This document shows positions 51,706-61,157 of a stretch of DNA of 64,000 nt, one piece after another. The position numbers were made by a program, and so were the translations under genes. Origin of the DNA: Shimia haliotis (lineage in GTDB: Bacteria; Pseudomonadota; Alphaproteobacteria; Rhodobacterales; Rhodobacteraceae); the NCBI RefSeq assembly GCF_900114415.1, contig NZ_FOSZ01000006.1, positions 62,001 through 126,000 on the forward strand, read 5' to 3'. The notes beneath the pieces were generated by a model. It did not search any database. It saw only the letters and a program-made list of their open reading frames with translations, and was not told the origin of the DNA. Numbering within the stretch: position 1 is the stretch's first letter; the number at the start of each line of letters is the position of its first letter.

Positions 51706-53098
51706 TCTTGCGGTTGTTGGTGCTGGCCCTGCGGGGATGGCTGCCGCGCGCGAAGCTGCGGAAGCGGGGCTGTGCGTTGCCCTTGTGGATGAGCAACCCC
51801 GTGTCGGGGGGCAGATTTACCGCAATGTGGAGCGCGTAGAGGCGCCGTTGGCAGCGGTTTTGGGCAAGGAGTTCATGTCTGGTGCTGGTCTGGCCAAGGA
51901 CGTGCAGCACGCAGGCATCACCCATTTGGCGGGTTTCTCGGTTCTGGCCTTTGAGAAAGGAAAACTGGCGCTGGGCGCAGCATCCGGTGCGATGCGCATT
52001 GAGGCGCGGGAGGTGCTTTTGGCGACGGGGGCCATCGAGCGCCCAATGCCAATGCCGGGCTGGACGTTGCCGGGTGTGATGGGGGCAGGGGCCGCGCAGG
52101 TGATGCTGAAGCAGTCCGGACTTGCGGTTGAGAACGCGGTGTTGGTCGGGTCCGGTCCGTTGTTGCATCTGGTGGCGGTGCAGTTGACGCGCGCGGGTGC
52201 GCCGCCCCGTGCGATAGTGGAGACACGGCGGCGCGGGGATGCGCGGCGGGCTGTGATGAAATGGCGACTGGCCTTGCGCGCTATGCCCTATATCAAGCGC
52301 AGCCTTGCGAATTTGACCGAGCTGCGCAACGCGGGTGTGCGCCGGTACATGGGCAGTCGTGATGTGGCGCTTTTGGGTGAGCGACGGGTTGAGTCGGTGG
52401 TTTTTGCGAGTGGCGGTCGGCGGCGTGAAGTGCCCTGCGACGTGGCCCTACTACATCACGGGGTGATCCCGCATGTGCAGGCCAGCCGCGCGGCGGGCGT
52501 GTCGCATATCTGGAGCGAAAGCCAGATGGCCTATGTGCCCGAGTGCGACATCTGGGGCAGAACGGACGCGCCGCATGTTTGGGTTGCGGGTGACGGAGCT
52601 TGGATTGGCGGTGCGCGTGTGGCCGAGTTGTCGGGCCGCATCGCCGCCCTAGGGATTGCCCATGACCTCGGATATGTGCGCAGCGTGGAACGTGACCGGC
52701 GGATGGCGGCGTGGTTTGAGGAACGGGAGTTCGAGCTGAGCCTGCGGCCTCTGATTGATCGGGCGTTTCCACCTTATGAGGCGGCTTTGACGCCGGAGGA
52801 CTCAGTTGCCGTATGCCGGTGTGAAGAAGTCACGGCGGGGCAGGTGCGCGCCGCGGTGGCAGCGGGGGCGACAAATGTAGGCGATGCCAAGGTTATGACG
52901 CGCGTCGGCATGGGCCGGTGTCAGGGGCGGATGTGTTTTCCTTCGGTCGCGCGGATTGTTGCAGAGGCGCGGGATGTGCCGGTGGTGGATGCGGGTCAGT
53001 TGAGCGCCCGCCCGCCGATCAAGCCTGTGACGCTTGGCGCGCTGGCGCAGATGCACTACGGGGCGGGCGCGAAAGAAGGTGACGCGCATGATGATTGA
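51692..53098 (+). CDS. FAD/NAD(P)-type flavoprotein with BFD-like [2Fe-2S] domain (HcnB-like)
   Basis: 468 residues. The first dinucleotide motif is 'LAVVGAGPAGMAAAREAAEAG', the second 'AVLVGSGPLLHLVAVQL', with 'VWVAGDGAWIGGARVAELSG' as the FAD-binding end. The C-terminal BFD-like domain has four cysteines ('VAVCRCEEVT' and 'GMGRCQGRMC'). In HcnABC-type enzymes this large subunit pairs with the HcnC and HcnA subunits and feeds the respiratory chain. The TRIC-like channel gene starts 11 bp before its stop codon. Confidence 0.87.
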   Translation: MNRFDLAVVGAGPAGMAAAREAAEAGLCVALVDEQPRVGGQIYRNVERVEAPLAAVLGKEFMSGAGLAKDVQHAGITHLAGFSVLAFEKGKLALGAASGAMRIEAREVLLATGAIERPMPMPGWTLPGVMGAGAAQVMLKQSGLAVENAVLVGSGPLLHLVAVQLTRAGAPPRAIVETRRRGDARRAVMKWRLALRAMPYIKRSLANLTELRNAGVRRYMGSRDVALLGERRVESVVFASGGRRREVPCDVALLHHGVIPHVQASRAAGVSHIWSESQMAYVPECDIWGRTDAPHVWVAGDGAWIGGARVAELSGRIAALGIAHDLGYVRSVERDRRMAAWFEEREFELSLRPLIDRAFPPYEAALTPEDSVAVCRCEEVTAGQVRAAVAAGATNVGDAKVMTRVGMGRCQGRMCFPSVARIVAEARDVPVVDAGQLSARPPIKPVTLGALAQMHYGAGAKEGDAHDD

Positions 53099-53726
53099 TC
53101 AACTCCTGTCGGTGATGTTCGGCCTGACAGTGGTGGCGACGGCTGTGATGGCAGCGTCGGCGGCCATTCAGGGCGCGCGTTTGAACCTCGACCTGTTCGG
53201 CGCGACGGTGATTGCCGTGACCACCGCTGTGGGCGGCGGCACAGTGCGCGATATGCTTTTGGGCCGGATGCCGGTCTTTTGGATCACGGATTTGACCTAT
53301 CTTTACACCGCCGTGCCGGTGGCGATTGTGATGTTTTTTGTGGCGACCAAGCTGCCTGCGGGCAACGGCAAACGGTTGCGGTTGTTGATGCAGTTGGATG
53401 CGGTTGGGCTGGCCCTGTTCACATTGGTCGGGGTGCGCGTGGCGCAGCAGATGGACACCCATGCGGCGATTGCTGTGGTGATTGGTGTGATCACCGGAAC
53501 AGTGGGCGGCATGATCCGCGACGTTCTGTGCAACGTCACGCCCTCGGTTTTGAAAGAGGACCTATACGCCACGATTTCGCTGTTGGGCGGTGCGCTCTAC
53601 CTGATTCTGGAGCGTCAGTTTGGCGAAGTCTGGGCGATTGGCGTTTGTTTTCCGGCGATGCTGATTGTGCGGTTGATCGTGATTGCGCGTATGGACATGA
53701 AAGCCGAAAGCGCGCTGGACAGCTGA
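53088..53726 (+). CDS. TRIC/UPF0126 family membrane channel
   Basis: 212 residues with about six to seven transmembrane helices in two three-helix repeats. Each repeat has the glycine-rich kink motif: 'AVGGGTVRDMLLG' (first) and 'GTVGGMIRDVLCN' (second). Bacterial homologues of trimeric intracellular cation channels (YicG/YadS) may carry glycine or cations. The start ATG overlaps the preceding dehydrogenase gene by 11 bp, so it probably serves substrate entry for that enzyme, but this is inference. Confidence 0.87.
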   Translation: MMIDQLLSVMFGLTVVATAVMAASAAIQGARLNLDLFGATVIAVTTAVGGGTVRDMLLGRMPVFWITDLTYLYTAVPVAIVMFFVATKLPAGNGKRLRLLMQLDAVGLALFTLVGVRVAQQMDTHAAIAVVIGVITGTVGGMIRDVLCNVTPSVLKEDLYATISLLGGALYLILERQFGEVWAIGVCFPAMLIVRLIVIARMDMKAESALDS

Positions 53727-53825
53727 GCGCGCACGCATCGAAAACGGTCTGAAGTCGCAATTCTCCTTTAAAATTCCGCCGCCCGCAGCAAAGGTGGCAG
53801 GAAGAGCCGATGGGAGGGCGATTTC

Positions 53826-55811
53826 ATGCAGCATGTCACTAGGTTTCCGTTCGAGGTTGAAGAGCTGCCTCACGTGTTGATCCCGATGCGGGACGGGGTG
53901 CAGTTGTCGGCGCGTATCTGGCGGCCTAAGGGGGCAGGGCCGGTGCCTGCTATTCTGGAGTACCTCCCCTATCGCAAGCGCGACACCACGGCGGAGCGCG
54001 ATGCGCTGACGCATCCTTATATGGCGGGGCATGGATATGCCTGCGTGCGGGTGGATATTCGCGGCACTGGCGACAGCGAGGGGCTGTTTGACGATGAATA
54101 TTCCGAACAGGAGCTTGCGGATGGGGTGGCGGTGATCAACTGGCTCGCCGCTCAGGAGTGGTGTTCGGGCAGCGTTGGGATGGTCGGCATCAGTTGGGGT
54201 GGGTTCAACGGATTGCAGATCGCAGCCTTGCAGCCGGAGGCCTTGAAGGCGGTGGTGTCGATTTGTTCCACAGTGGACCGGTATGCCGATGACATTCATT
54301 TCAAAGGCGGCGTCATGTTGGGGGAAAATCCCGCGTGGGCAGCGACTGTGCTGGGCTGGTTTGCCCTGCCCCCTGATCCTGAAATCATGGGCGAAGGCTG
54401 GAAAGACCATTGGCAAAAGCGGTTGGAAGAAACCCCGTTTCTGGCCGGCCGTTGGGCGGAGAGACAGCTTCGCGACGGGTACTGGAAACATGGCTCGGTC
54501 TGTGAGGATTACAGCGCGATCAAGGCGGCGGTGCTGACTGTGGGTGGTTGGCATGACGGTTATCGCAACACGATGGCGCATCTGGTGGAGAATCTGGATG
54601 CGCCGGTCAAAGGGCTTATCGGGCCGTGGAATCACAAGTACCCGCATTTCGGAATGCCCGGGCCGCAGATTGATTTTCTTGGTGAAATGCTACGGTGGTG
54701 GGATCGTTGGCTGAAAGACATCGACAACGGTGCCGACGATCTGCCGGACATGCGGGCGTGGGTGATGGATGGCGTGCCGCCGCAAGTGAGTTACGAACAC
54801 CGCCCCGGGCGTTGGGTCGCACTGTCGGATTGGAAGGCGCGGCCAGCGCCACAGATGTGGCACTTCAACGGAGCAGGTTTGGCAAAGGAGGCCGGCGCGG
54901 TTGAACGTGAAGCACACACCCATCTGGCGTGCGGGCAGGGGGCTGGCGAGTATTTCCCCTTCGGGTTTGGTCCGGGCGAGTTGCCGGACGACCAGCGTGT
55001 CGATGATGCGCTGAGCCTGTGTTTTGACAGCGCACCGATGGCGGCGGGATGTGACATTCTCGGCGCTCCGACGCTTCGGATGCGGCTGGCGAGTGATCAA
55101 CCGCGCGCGCAGGTGGCGGTTCGGCTGTGCGATGTTGCGCCCGATGGAAGCAGCGCATTGATTTGTCACGGGTTTTTGAACCTACGCCACCGCGCTGGGC
55201 ACGAAGCCGCCGTGGATATGCCGGTGGGCGAGATGGTTGATGTCGAGGTGGTGTTGGACCAGTGCGGGTATCGGGTGCCGGCCGGGCATCGGCTACGGGT
55301 TGCGGTTTCGACCAGTTATTGGCCGTTTGTCTGGCCGGAGCCAAAACCGGTGACGTTGAGCGTGACACAGGGGGCTTTGGCATTGCCGGTGCTGCCGGAG
55401 GGCATGGGAGAAGGCTGGGTCTTTGACGCGCCGAAAGCCGCGCCAAAGCGTGAAACGCTTCTGTTGAGCGAAGGTCACGAGGCCAAGCGGTTGGTCCGCG
55501 ATGCCACAGATCGCAGTCTGACGCTGGAGATTGGCAGTGATACAGGTGTCGAGGAAGATGTGACCACAGGGCTGCGCCATCAGGTGATCCATCAGGAGGA
55601 ATTCGCGATCCGGGAGGACGATGCGGCCTCGGCGCGGGCGCGGTTTGAGTGGGAACGCACAATGGCGCGCGGGGACTGGTCTGTGACTGTGCGAGGCGTT
55701 GTGGAGATGCGCGGCCTTGCGGAGTGTTTTGACGTCTCAGCGAGTTTGCAGGTTGACGACGGCGGCGAGGGATTCTCGAAAGATTGGCAGCAGAAGGTGC
55801 CGCGACTCTAG
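53826..55811 (+). CDS. CocE/NonD family alpha/beta hydrolase (X-Pro dipeptidyl-peptidase S15 type)
   Basis: 661 residues. The S15 catalytic domain has 'PMRDGVQLSARIWRP', the Ser elbow 'VGISWGGFNG', Asp in 'VGGWHDGYRN' and His in 'GPWNHKYPH'. The C-terminal jelly-roll ('SLCFDSAPMAAGCDILGAPTLRMRLASDQPRAQVAVRLCDV', 'HRLRVAVSTSYWPFVWP') is the family's PepX_C domain. It cleaves esters or amides, with CocE and acyl-amino-acid hydrolases as relatives. There is no signal peptide. The 290-bp gap to the ABC importer (55812-56101) holds only a weak CCCGT/ACGGG hairpin and no gene I can see. Confidence 0.88.
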   Translation: MQHVTRFPFEVEELPHVLIPMRDGVQLSARIWRPKGAGPVPAILEYLPYRKRDTTAERDALTHPYMAGHGYACVRVDIRGTGDSEGLFDDEYSEQELADGVAVINWLAAQEWCSGSVGMVGISWGGFNGLQIAALQPEALKAVVSICSTVDRYADDIHFKGGVMLGENPAWAATVLGWFALPPDPEIMGEGWKDHWQKRLEETPFLAGRWAERQLRDGYWKHGSVCEDYSAIKAAVLTVGGWHDGYRNTMAHLVENLDAPVKGLIGPWNHKYPHFGMPGPQIDFLGEMLRWWDRWLKDIDNGADDLPDMRAWVMDGVPPQVSYEHRPGRWVALSDWKARPAPQMWHFNGAGLAKEAGAVEREAHTHLACGQGAGEYFPFGFGPGELPDDQRVDDALSLCFDSAPMAAGCDILGAPTLRMRLASDQPRAQVAVRLCDVAPDGSSALICHGFLNLRHRAGHEAAVDMPVGEMVDVEVVLDQCGYRVPAGHRLRVAVSTSYWPFVWPEPKPVTLSVTQGALALPVLPEGMGEGWVFDAPKAAPKRETLLLSEGHEAKRLVRDATDRSLTLEIGSDTGVEEDVTTGLRHQVIHQEEFAIREDDAASARARFEWERTMARGDWSVTVRGVVEMRGLAECFDVSASLQVDDGGEGFSKDWQQKVPRL

Positions 55812-56101
55812 GTACTTAGGTTAGAAATGCTGTCGTATTTTCGGGGCGTGGTCCCGCAGATTCCCGTCAAACGGGCAAAACGCAAATTTACGCGGTGTTA
55901 GGGTCGCCAAAGACGAAAAGCGACACTACTGTCGGAATTGGAGCATGATGCGCCGGTTTTAGGGGAACAGGCGGGAGGCGAGGAACACGGCTGTTTGAAC
56001 GTGGCGAAAAACTTGACGGATCATTTAAGTTTTTTCTTGCCTTGGAGCGCTTGCGAGCCGCAGCATGCTCAAAAAACAAGAATTCAATAGGGAGTATAAC
56101 T

Positions 56102-57685
56102 ATGAACGATCAACTGAAGTATCTTACGCGCCGCGCCGCGTCGGGCCTGATGACCCGCCGCGAGTTTGTCGGTCGCGCGGGTGCGCTGGGTGTGTCCGCA
56201 GTGGCGGCAACCACGATGCTGTCCTCTGCTGTCAAAGCAGCTGGTCCGGTCAAAGGCGGTACACTGCGGATGGGTCTGCAGGGTGGCTCGACCACCGATA
56301 GCCTCGATCCGGCGCTGTCCACGAACCAAGTGTCGCTGATGCTGATCCGCCTTTGGGGCGAGCCGCTGGTTGAATTGACCGACGACGGTGGCCTTCAGGG
56401 CAAAGTGGCTGAAAGCTTTGAAGCTTCGGCGGATGCGAAAACCTGGACCTTCACCGTGCGTCAGGGCCTCACCTTCTCCAACGGTCAGGAAGTGACCGCG
56501 GCGGATGTGGCTGAAACTCTGGACCGTCACTCGGGTGAAGACACCAAATCCGGTGCGCTGGGTCTGCTGCGCGACATCGCGAATGTACGCACCGACGGTC
56601 GCAACGTGATCATCGAACTGAACAACGCCAACGCTGACCTGCCGTATCTGATGGCGGACTATCACCTGGTTATCCAGCCTGGTGGCGGTAAAAGCGCGCC
56701 AGACGCAGCGATCGGCACCGGTCCTTATGTCCTTAAGGATGTGGATATGGGTGTGCGCATTGTTGCAGAGAAAAACCCGAACTATTGGGGTGATCTTGGC
56801 AACGCTGAAACCATCGAACTAGTTGTTATCAACGACAACACTGCTCGTGTTGCTGCGCTGCAGTCCGGTCAGGTTGACCTGATCGACCGCGTTCCGCCGC
56901 GTACCGCCGGTCTGGTAAGCCGCGCACCGGGCGTGACTGTCGCCTCGACCGCAGGTCCGGGCCACTATGTGTTCATCGCACATGTCAACACAGCTCCGTT
57001 TGACAATCAGGACCTGATGCTGGCGCTGAAGTACGGTATGAACCGTCAGGAACTGGTCGACAAAGTTCTGTTTGGCTACGGCTCTGTAGGCAACGACAGC
57101 CCGATCAACGCGTCTTATCCGCTCTATACCGAGTTTGAGCAGCGCGAGTATGATCCCGACAAAGCGGCGCATCACTTCAAAAAGTCCGGCCATGACGGCC
57201 CGGTTCTGCTGCGCACATCGGACAACTCTTTCCCGGGTGCTCCGGATGCTGCGGCACTGTTCCAGCAGTCTCTGGCCGGCGCGGGTATTGAGCTTGAAAT
57301 CAAGCGCGAGCCCAATGATGGCTATTGGTCCGAAGTGTGGAACAACAAGCCGTTCTGCACCAGCTACTGGGGCGGTCGTCCGACTCAGGACCAGATGTTC
57401 ACCACGGCTTATCTGTCCTCCGCGGACTGGAACGACACCCGTTTCAACAACGAACAGTTTGACCAGCTGCTGATTGCGGCACGGGCTGAACTGGACACCG
57501 GCAAGCGCACCCAGATGTATGCCGACATGGGCACGATTCTGCGGGACGAAGGCGGTCTGATCTGCCCGATGTTCAACGACTTTGTTGACGCCTATACCGA
57601 CAAACTGGGCGGTTGGGTCGAGAACGTGAACGGGTTCGCTCTGATGAACAGCTACGCTCCGCTGCGCATGTGGGTTAACGCCTGA
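56102..57685 (+). CDS. ABC transporter substrate-binding protein, peptide/opine (family 5), Tat-exported
   Basis: 527 residues. The signal is Tat-type: 'MTRREFVGRAGALGVSAVAATTML', with twin Arg at 19-20, and a long n-region. The SBP_bac_5 fold follows ('GTLRMGLQGGSTTDSLDPAL', 'GTGPYVLKDVDMGVRIVAEKNPNYWG', 'KYGMNRQELVDKVLFGYGSVGND'). Family 5 proteins capture peptides, opines and related compounds. I chose the ATG at 56102 (GGGAG nine bases upstream); the longer frame from 56042 lacks a ribosome site. It heads an import operon of four genes ending at 61103. Confidence 0.9.
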   Translation: MNDQLKYLTRRAASGLMTRREFVGRAGALGVSAVAATTMLSSAVKAAGPVKGGTLRMGLQGGSTTDSLDPALSTNQVSLMLIRLWGEPLVELTDDGGLQGKVAESFEASADAKTWTFTVRQGLTFSNGQEVTAADVAETLDRHSGEDTKSGALGLLRDIANVRTDGRNVIIELNNANADLPYLMADYHLVIQPGGGKSAPDAAIGTGPYVLKDVDMGVRIVAEKNPNYWGDLGNAETIELVVINDNTARVAALQSGQVDLIDRVPPRTAGLVSRAPGVTVASTAGPGHYVFIAHVNTAPFDNQDLMLALKYGMNRQELVDKVLFGYGSVGNDSPINASYPLYTEFEQREYDPDKAAHHFKKSGHDGPVLLRTSDNSFPGAPDAAALFQQSLAGAGIELEIKREPNDGYWSEVWNNKPFCTSYWGGRPTQDQMFTTAYLSSADWNDTRFNNEQFDQLLIAARAELDTGKRTQMYADMGTILRDEGGLICPMFNDFVDAYTDKLGGWVENVNGFALMNSYAPLRMWVNA

Positions 57686-57686
57686 T

Positions 57687-58643
57687 ATGCCCCTTCTTGT
57701 AAGACTACTGGTCCAGCGCATTGCGCTGGGCCTGCTTCTCCTCTTCCTCGTCTCGATTCTGATCTTTGCCGGCACGATCATTTTGCCGGGTGACGTGGCG
57801 CAATCCATCCTTGGACAGTCGGCGACTCCTGAAGCACTTGCCAATTTGCGGCGAGAGCTCGGGCTGAATGATCCGCCTGTGACCCGCTATTTCCATTGGC
57901 TTGGCGGTGTTCTGCAAGGTGATCTTGGAACCGCGCTCACATCGGGACAGGACATTGCGACAGCCATTGGCAAACGCCTTGGCAACACGCTTTTCCTTGC
58001 ATTCTGGGCGGCTTTGATCTCCGTGCCTCTTGCGATTTTGCTTGGCCTGATTGCCGTGCGCTATCGTGAACGTTGGCCCGACAAAGTGATTTCTGCGGTC
58101 ACACTGGCATCCATCTCGGTGCCGGAATTCCTGATTGCCTATGTGGCGATCTTCTTTTTCTCGGTGCGTTTGCGCTGGGCTCCGTCGGTCACGACGATCA
58201 ACGACTCCATGACCCTTGGAGAGAAACTGCACACGATCTCTATTCCTGTGGCCGTTCTGACGGTTGTGGTTCTGGCGCATATGATGCGCATGACCCGCGC
58301 GGCCATTCTGAACGTGATGCAGTCGGCCTATATCGAAACCGCAGAGCTGAAGGGCATGCGGATGTTCAATATCATCTGGAAGCACGCCTTCCCGAACTCG
58401 GTCGCGCCAATTGTGAACGTTGTGATGCTGAACATGGCCTATCTGGTTGTGGGTGTTGTGGTGATCGAGGTGGTCTTTACCTATCCGGGTATGGGGCAAT
58501 ACCTCGTGGATCACGTTTCCAAACGCGATATTCCGGTGGTGCAGGCCTGTGGTCTGATCTTTGCCGCGGTTTACATCGGTCTGAACATGATCGCGGACAT
58601 TGTGTCCATCATCAGCAACCCGCGTTTGCGGCATCCGAAATAG
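57687..58643 (+). CDS. ABC transporter permease (DppB type)
   Basis: 318 residues with about six transmembrane helices. The N-terminal 'LVRLLVQRIALGLLLLFLVSILIF', the DppB 'TIILPGDVAQSILGQSATPEALANLRRELGLNDP' segment and the EAA loop 'ETAELKGMRMFNIIWKHAFPNSVAPIVN' place it in the binding-protein-dependent permease family. With the next gene it forms the membrane channel of the importer. It begins one base after the binding-protein stop. Confidence 0.92.
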   Translation: MPLLVRLLVQRIALGLLLLFLVSILIFAGTIILPGDVAQSILGQSATPEALANLRRELGLNDPPVTRYFHWLGGVLQGDLGTALTSGQDIATAIGKRLGNTLFLAFWAALISVPLAILLGLIAVRYRERWPDKVISAVTLASISVPEFLIAYVAIFFFSVRLRWAPSVTTINDSMTLGEKLHTISIPVAVLTVVVLAHMMRMTRAAILNVMQSAYIETAELKGMRMFNIIWKHAFPNSVAPIVNVVMLNMAYLVVGVVVIEVVFTYPGMGQYLVDHVSKRDIPVVQACGLIFAAVYIGLNMIADIVSIISNPRLRHPK

Positions 58644-58653
58644 GGGACACGTT

Positions 58654-59469
58654 ATGAGAATACCCATAGCTGCCCTGATCGGGCTTATCTTCACCTTCGC
58701 TTACTTCTTTGTGGCGATATTTGCGCCTTGGATTGCACCATACGGCATGGCCGAAGTGGTCAGCCGTGATGTCTGGCTGCCGCCGTCTTCCGAGTTCTTG
58801 CTGGGCACTGACAACCTTGGTCGTGATCTTTTGAGCCGGATGATCTATGGCGGGCGTACAACGATCTTTATCGCCACCGCGGCGACGATCCTCAGCTTCA
58901 CCACAGGTTCTGTTCTCGGCTTTCTGGCCGCCGTTCTTGGTGGTTGGGCAGATCAGGCGATGAGCCGGTTTGTTGACCTGATCATGTCGATCCCGTCGCT
59001 GATCTTTGCTCTGGTGGTTCTGTCTGTAACCCCAGTGACCATTCCGATCCTGATCCTTGTCATGGGCTTTCTGGACAGCACGCGGGTTTTCCGTCTGGCA
59101 CGTGCCGTGGCGGTGGACATCAACGTGATGGACTATGTTGAAGCCGCAAAACTGCGCGGTGAGGGGCGTGCGTGGATCATCTTCCGTGAAATCCTGCCGA
59201 ACGCCCTGTCGCCTCTGGTGGCGGAAATGGGCCTGCGCTTTATCTTCATGGTGCTGTTTGTTTCGACACTGTCGTTCCTTGGCCTTGGCGTGCAACCGCC
59301 AGAAGCTGACTGGGGTGGCATCGTGAAAGAAAACGCGGACGGCATCGTCTATGGTATCGGCGCCGCGCTTTATCCGGCGGTGGCCATTGCGACGCTCGCG
59401 ATCTCCGTAAACCTCGTGGCGGATTGGGTTCTCAACCGCACCACATCGCTGAAAGGGGGCCGCGGATGA
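58654..59469 (+). CDS. ABC transporter permease (DppC type)
   Basis: 271 residues with about six transmembrane helices, starting MRIPIAALIGLIFTFAYFFV. The DppC hallmark 'LLGTDNLGRDLLSRMIYGGRTT' follows an Asp/Pro-rich loop, and the EAA motif is 'VEAAKLRGEGRAWIIFREILPNALSPLVAEMG'. The ATG at 58654 has AGGGGA upstream; a longer frame from 58600 runs inside the partner permease gene. The stop overlaps the ATPase start by 4 bp. Confidence 0.92.
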   Translation: MRIPIAALIGLIFTFAYFFVAIFAPWIAPYGMAEVVSRDVWLPPSSEFLLGTDNLGRDLLSRMIYGGRTTIFIATAATILSFTTGSVLGFLAAVLGGWADQAMSRFVDLIMSIPSLIFALVVLSVTPVTIPILILVMGFLDSTRVFRLARAVAVDINVMDYVEAAKLRGEGRAWIIFREILPNALSPLVAEMGLRFIFMVLFVSTLSFLGLGVQPPEADWGGIVKENADGIVYGIGAALYPAVAIATLAISVNLVADWVLNRTTSLKGGRG

Positions 59470-61103
59470 GCGACAAGCTTCTCAAAGTCAAAGACCTCAA
59501 GATCGGCGCGACGGTGTATCCTCCTGGCGAAAAGCCGCATGACATCGAAATCGTGCATGGCGTGAGCTTTGAGGTGGAAAAGGGCAAAGTGCTGGGCCTT
59601 ATCGGTGAATCCGGTGCAGGTAAGTCGACGATTGGCCTATCGGCGATGGCATACGGCCGTGGCGGTGTAAAAATCACCGGCGGTGAGGTTTGGGTCAACG
59701 GGCGTGATATCCTGAAATCCAATCTGGGCGACATCCGTGCGTTGCGTGGTGGTGAAGTCACCTATGTTAGCCAATCTGCGGCGGCGTCTTTCAACCCTGC
59801 CAAGCAGATTATGGATCAGGTGACGGAAGCCTCCATCCTGCAAGGCAAGTTTTCCAAGAAAGAGGCAGAGGCGCGCGCGGTGGAGTTGTTCCGCAAGCTT
59901 GGCCTGCCCGATCCGGAAAACATCGGCAACCGCTATCCGCATCAGGTGTCTGGCGGTCAGTTGCAGCGCTGTATGACGGCGCTGGCGCTGTGTCCCGAGC
60001 CCGATCTGGTGGTGTTTGACGAGCCGACCACGGCCCTTGATGTGACAACTCAGATTGATGTTCTGATGGCGATCAAAGAAGCGATCCGCGACACCGGTGT
60101 TGCGGCGCTTTATATCACCCATGACCTCGCTGTGGTGGCGCAGGTGAGCGACGATATTCTCGTGCTCAAGATGGGCGATATGGTCGAATACGGTTCTGTG
60201 GATCAGATCATCAACAACCCGCAGGAAGAGTATACGCAGGCGCTTGTGTCTGTCCGGTCGATCAACCACGAGGAAAAAGAACCGACATCGGAGCCTGTGT
60301 TGCGCGTGCAGAATGTCACCGCGCGCTACAAAGGCACGAACTTTGATGTTTTGAAAAACATCAACGTCGAGTTGCATCCCGGTCAGACGTTGGCTGTTGT
60401 TGGCGAAAGTGGCTCGGGCAAGTCGACGCTTGCGCGGGTGATCACAGGCTTGTTGCCGCCAAGTCAGGGGCGCATCCATTTTGCGGGGCGTGATCTGTCT
60501 GCGGATCTGGCCGGGCGTTCCAGTGAAGATCTGCGGGAATTGCAGATGATCTATCAGATGGCCGACACGGCGATGAATCCGCGTCAGACCGTGGGAACCA
60601 TCATCGGACGGCCGCTGGAGCTGTATTTCGGTCTGAAGGGCGAGGAGAAGCGCAAGCGGATCATCGAGCTTTTGGATGAAATCGAGATGGGGGTCGAGTT
60701 TATTGATCGCTATCCGGCAGAATTGTCTGGCGGCCAAAAGCAGCGTGTGTGCATCGCGCGGGCGCTGGCGGCGAAGCCGAAGTTGATCATTTGTGACGAG
60801 GTGACGTCGGCGCTGGATCCTCTGGTGGCGGATGGCATTCTTAAGCTGCTTCTGGAGCTTCAGAAGATTGAAGATGTGGCCTTTTTGTTCATCACTCACG
60901 ATCTGGCGACGGTGAAGGCGATCGCAGATAGCATCGCAGTCATGTTCCAAGGTGAGGTTGTGCGCTATGGCGGCAAGACGGACGTTCTGAGTCCGCCGTT
61001 TGACGACTACACCGACCTGCTGTTGAGCTCTGTGCCGGAGATGAAACTCGGCTGGCTGGAAGAGGTTATTGCCAATCGCAAGATGGAGAGCGCGGGCAAC
61101 TAG
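59466..61103 (+). CDS. fused double ATPase of the peptide-type ABC importer (DppD-DppF fusion)
   Basis: 545 residues joining two nucleotide-binding domains. Half 1 (about 5-260) has Walker A 'GESGAGKST', signature 'VSGGQLQR' and Walker B 'LVVFDEPTTAL'. Half 2 (about 275-535) has 'GESGSGKST', 'LSGGQKQR' and 'LIICDEVTSAL'. Both H-loops are intact ('YITHDLAVVAQ', 'FITHDLATVKA'), so both sites look active. Fused DppDF-type ATPases are common in Alphaproteobacteria. It is last in the operon and is followed by a strong terminator. Confidence 0.92.
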   Translation: MSDKLLKVKDLKIGATVYPPGEKPHDIEIVHGVSFEVEKGKVLGLIGESGAGKSTIGLSAMAYGRGGVKITGGEVWVNGRDILKSNLGDIRALRGGEVTYVSQSAAASFNPAKQIMDQVTEASILQGKFSKKEAEARAVELFRKLGLPDPENIGNRYPHQVSGGQLQRCMTALALCPEPDLVVFDEPTTALDVTTQIDVLMAIKEAIRDTGVAALYITHDLAVVAQVSDDILVLKMGDMVEYGSVDQIINNPQEEYTQALVSVRSINHEEKEPTSEPVLRVQNVTARYKGTNFDVLKNINVELHPGQTLAVVGESGSGKSTLARVITGLLPPSQGRIHFAGRDLSADLAGRSSEDLRELQMIYQMADTAMNPRQTVGTIIGRPLELYFGLKGEEKRKRIIELLDEIEMGVEFIDRYPAELSGGQKQRVCIARALAAKPKLIICDEVTSALDPLVADGILKLLLELQKIEDVAFLFITHDLATVKAIADSIAVMFQGEVVRYGGKTDVLSPPFDDYTDLLLSSVPEMKLGWLEEVIANRKMESAGN

Positions 61104-61128
61104 GCCTGTGCGCTAGGAGATTTGAGGA

Positions 61129-61155
61129 GGCCGGCCCTGTGGGGTCGGCCTTTTT
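61129..61155 (+). terminator. terminator of the ABC importer operon
   Basis: GGCCGGCCC (61129-61137) pairs with GGGTCGGCC (61142-61150), one wobble, and runs into TTTTT (61151-61155). It lies 26 bp after the ATPase stop and immediately before the stop of the convergent SDR gene. Confidence 0.88.
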
Positions 61156-61157
61156 CG

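Noticed and set aside
55990-56060. A TTGACG -35 element for the ABC importer operon.
   Set aside because: No acceptable -10 hexamer at 16-18 bp. The promoter cannot be placed with confidence.
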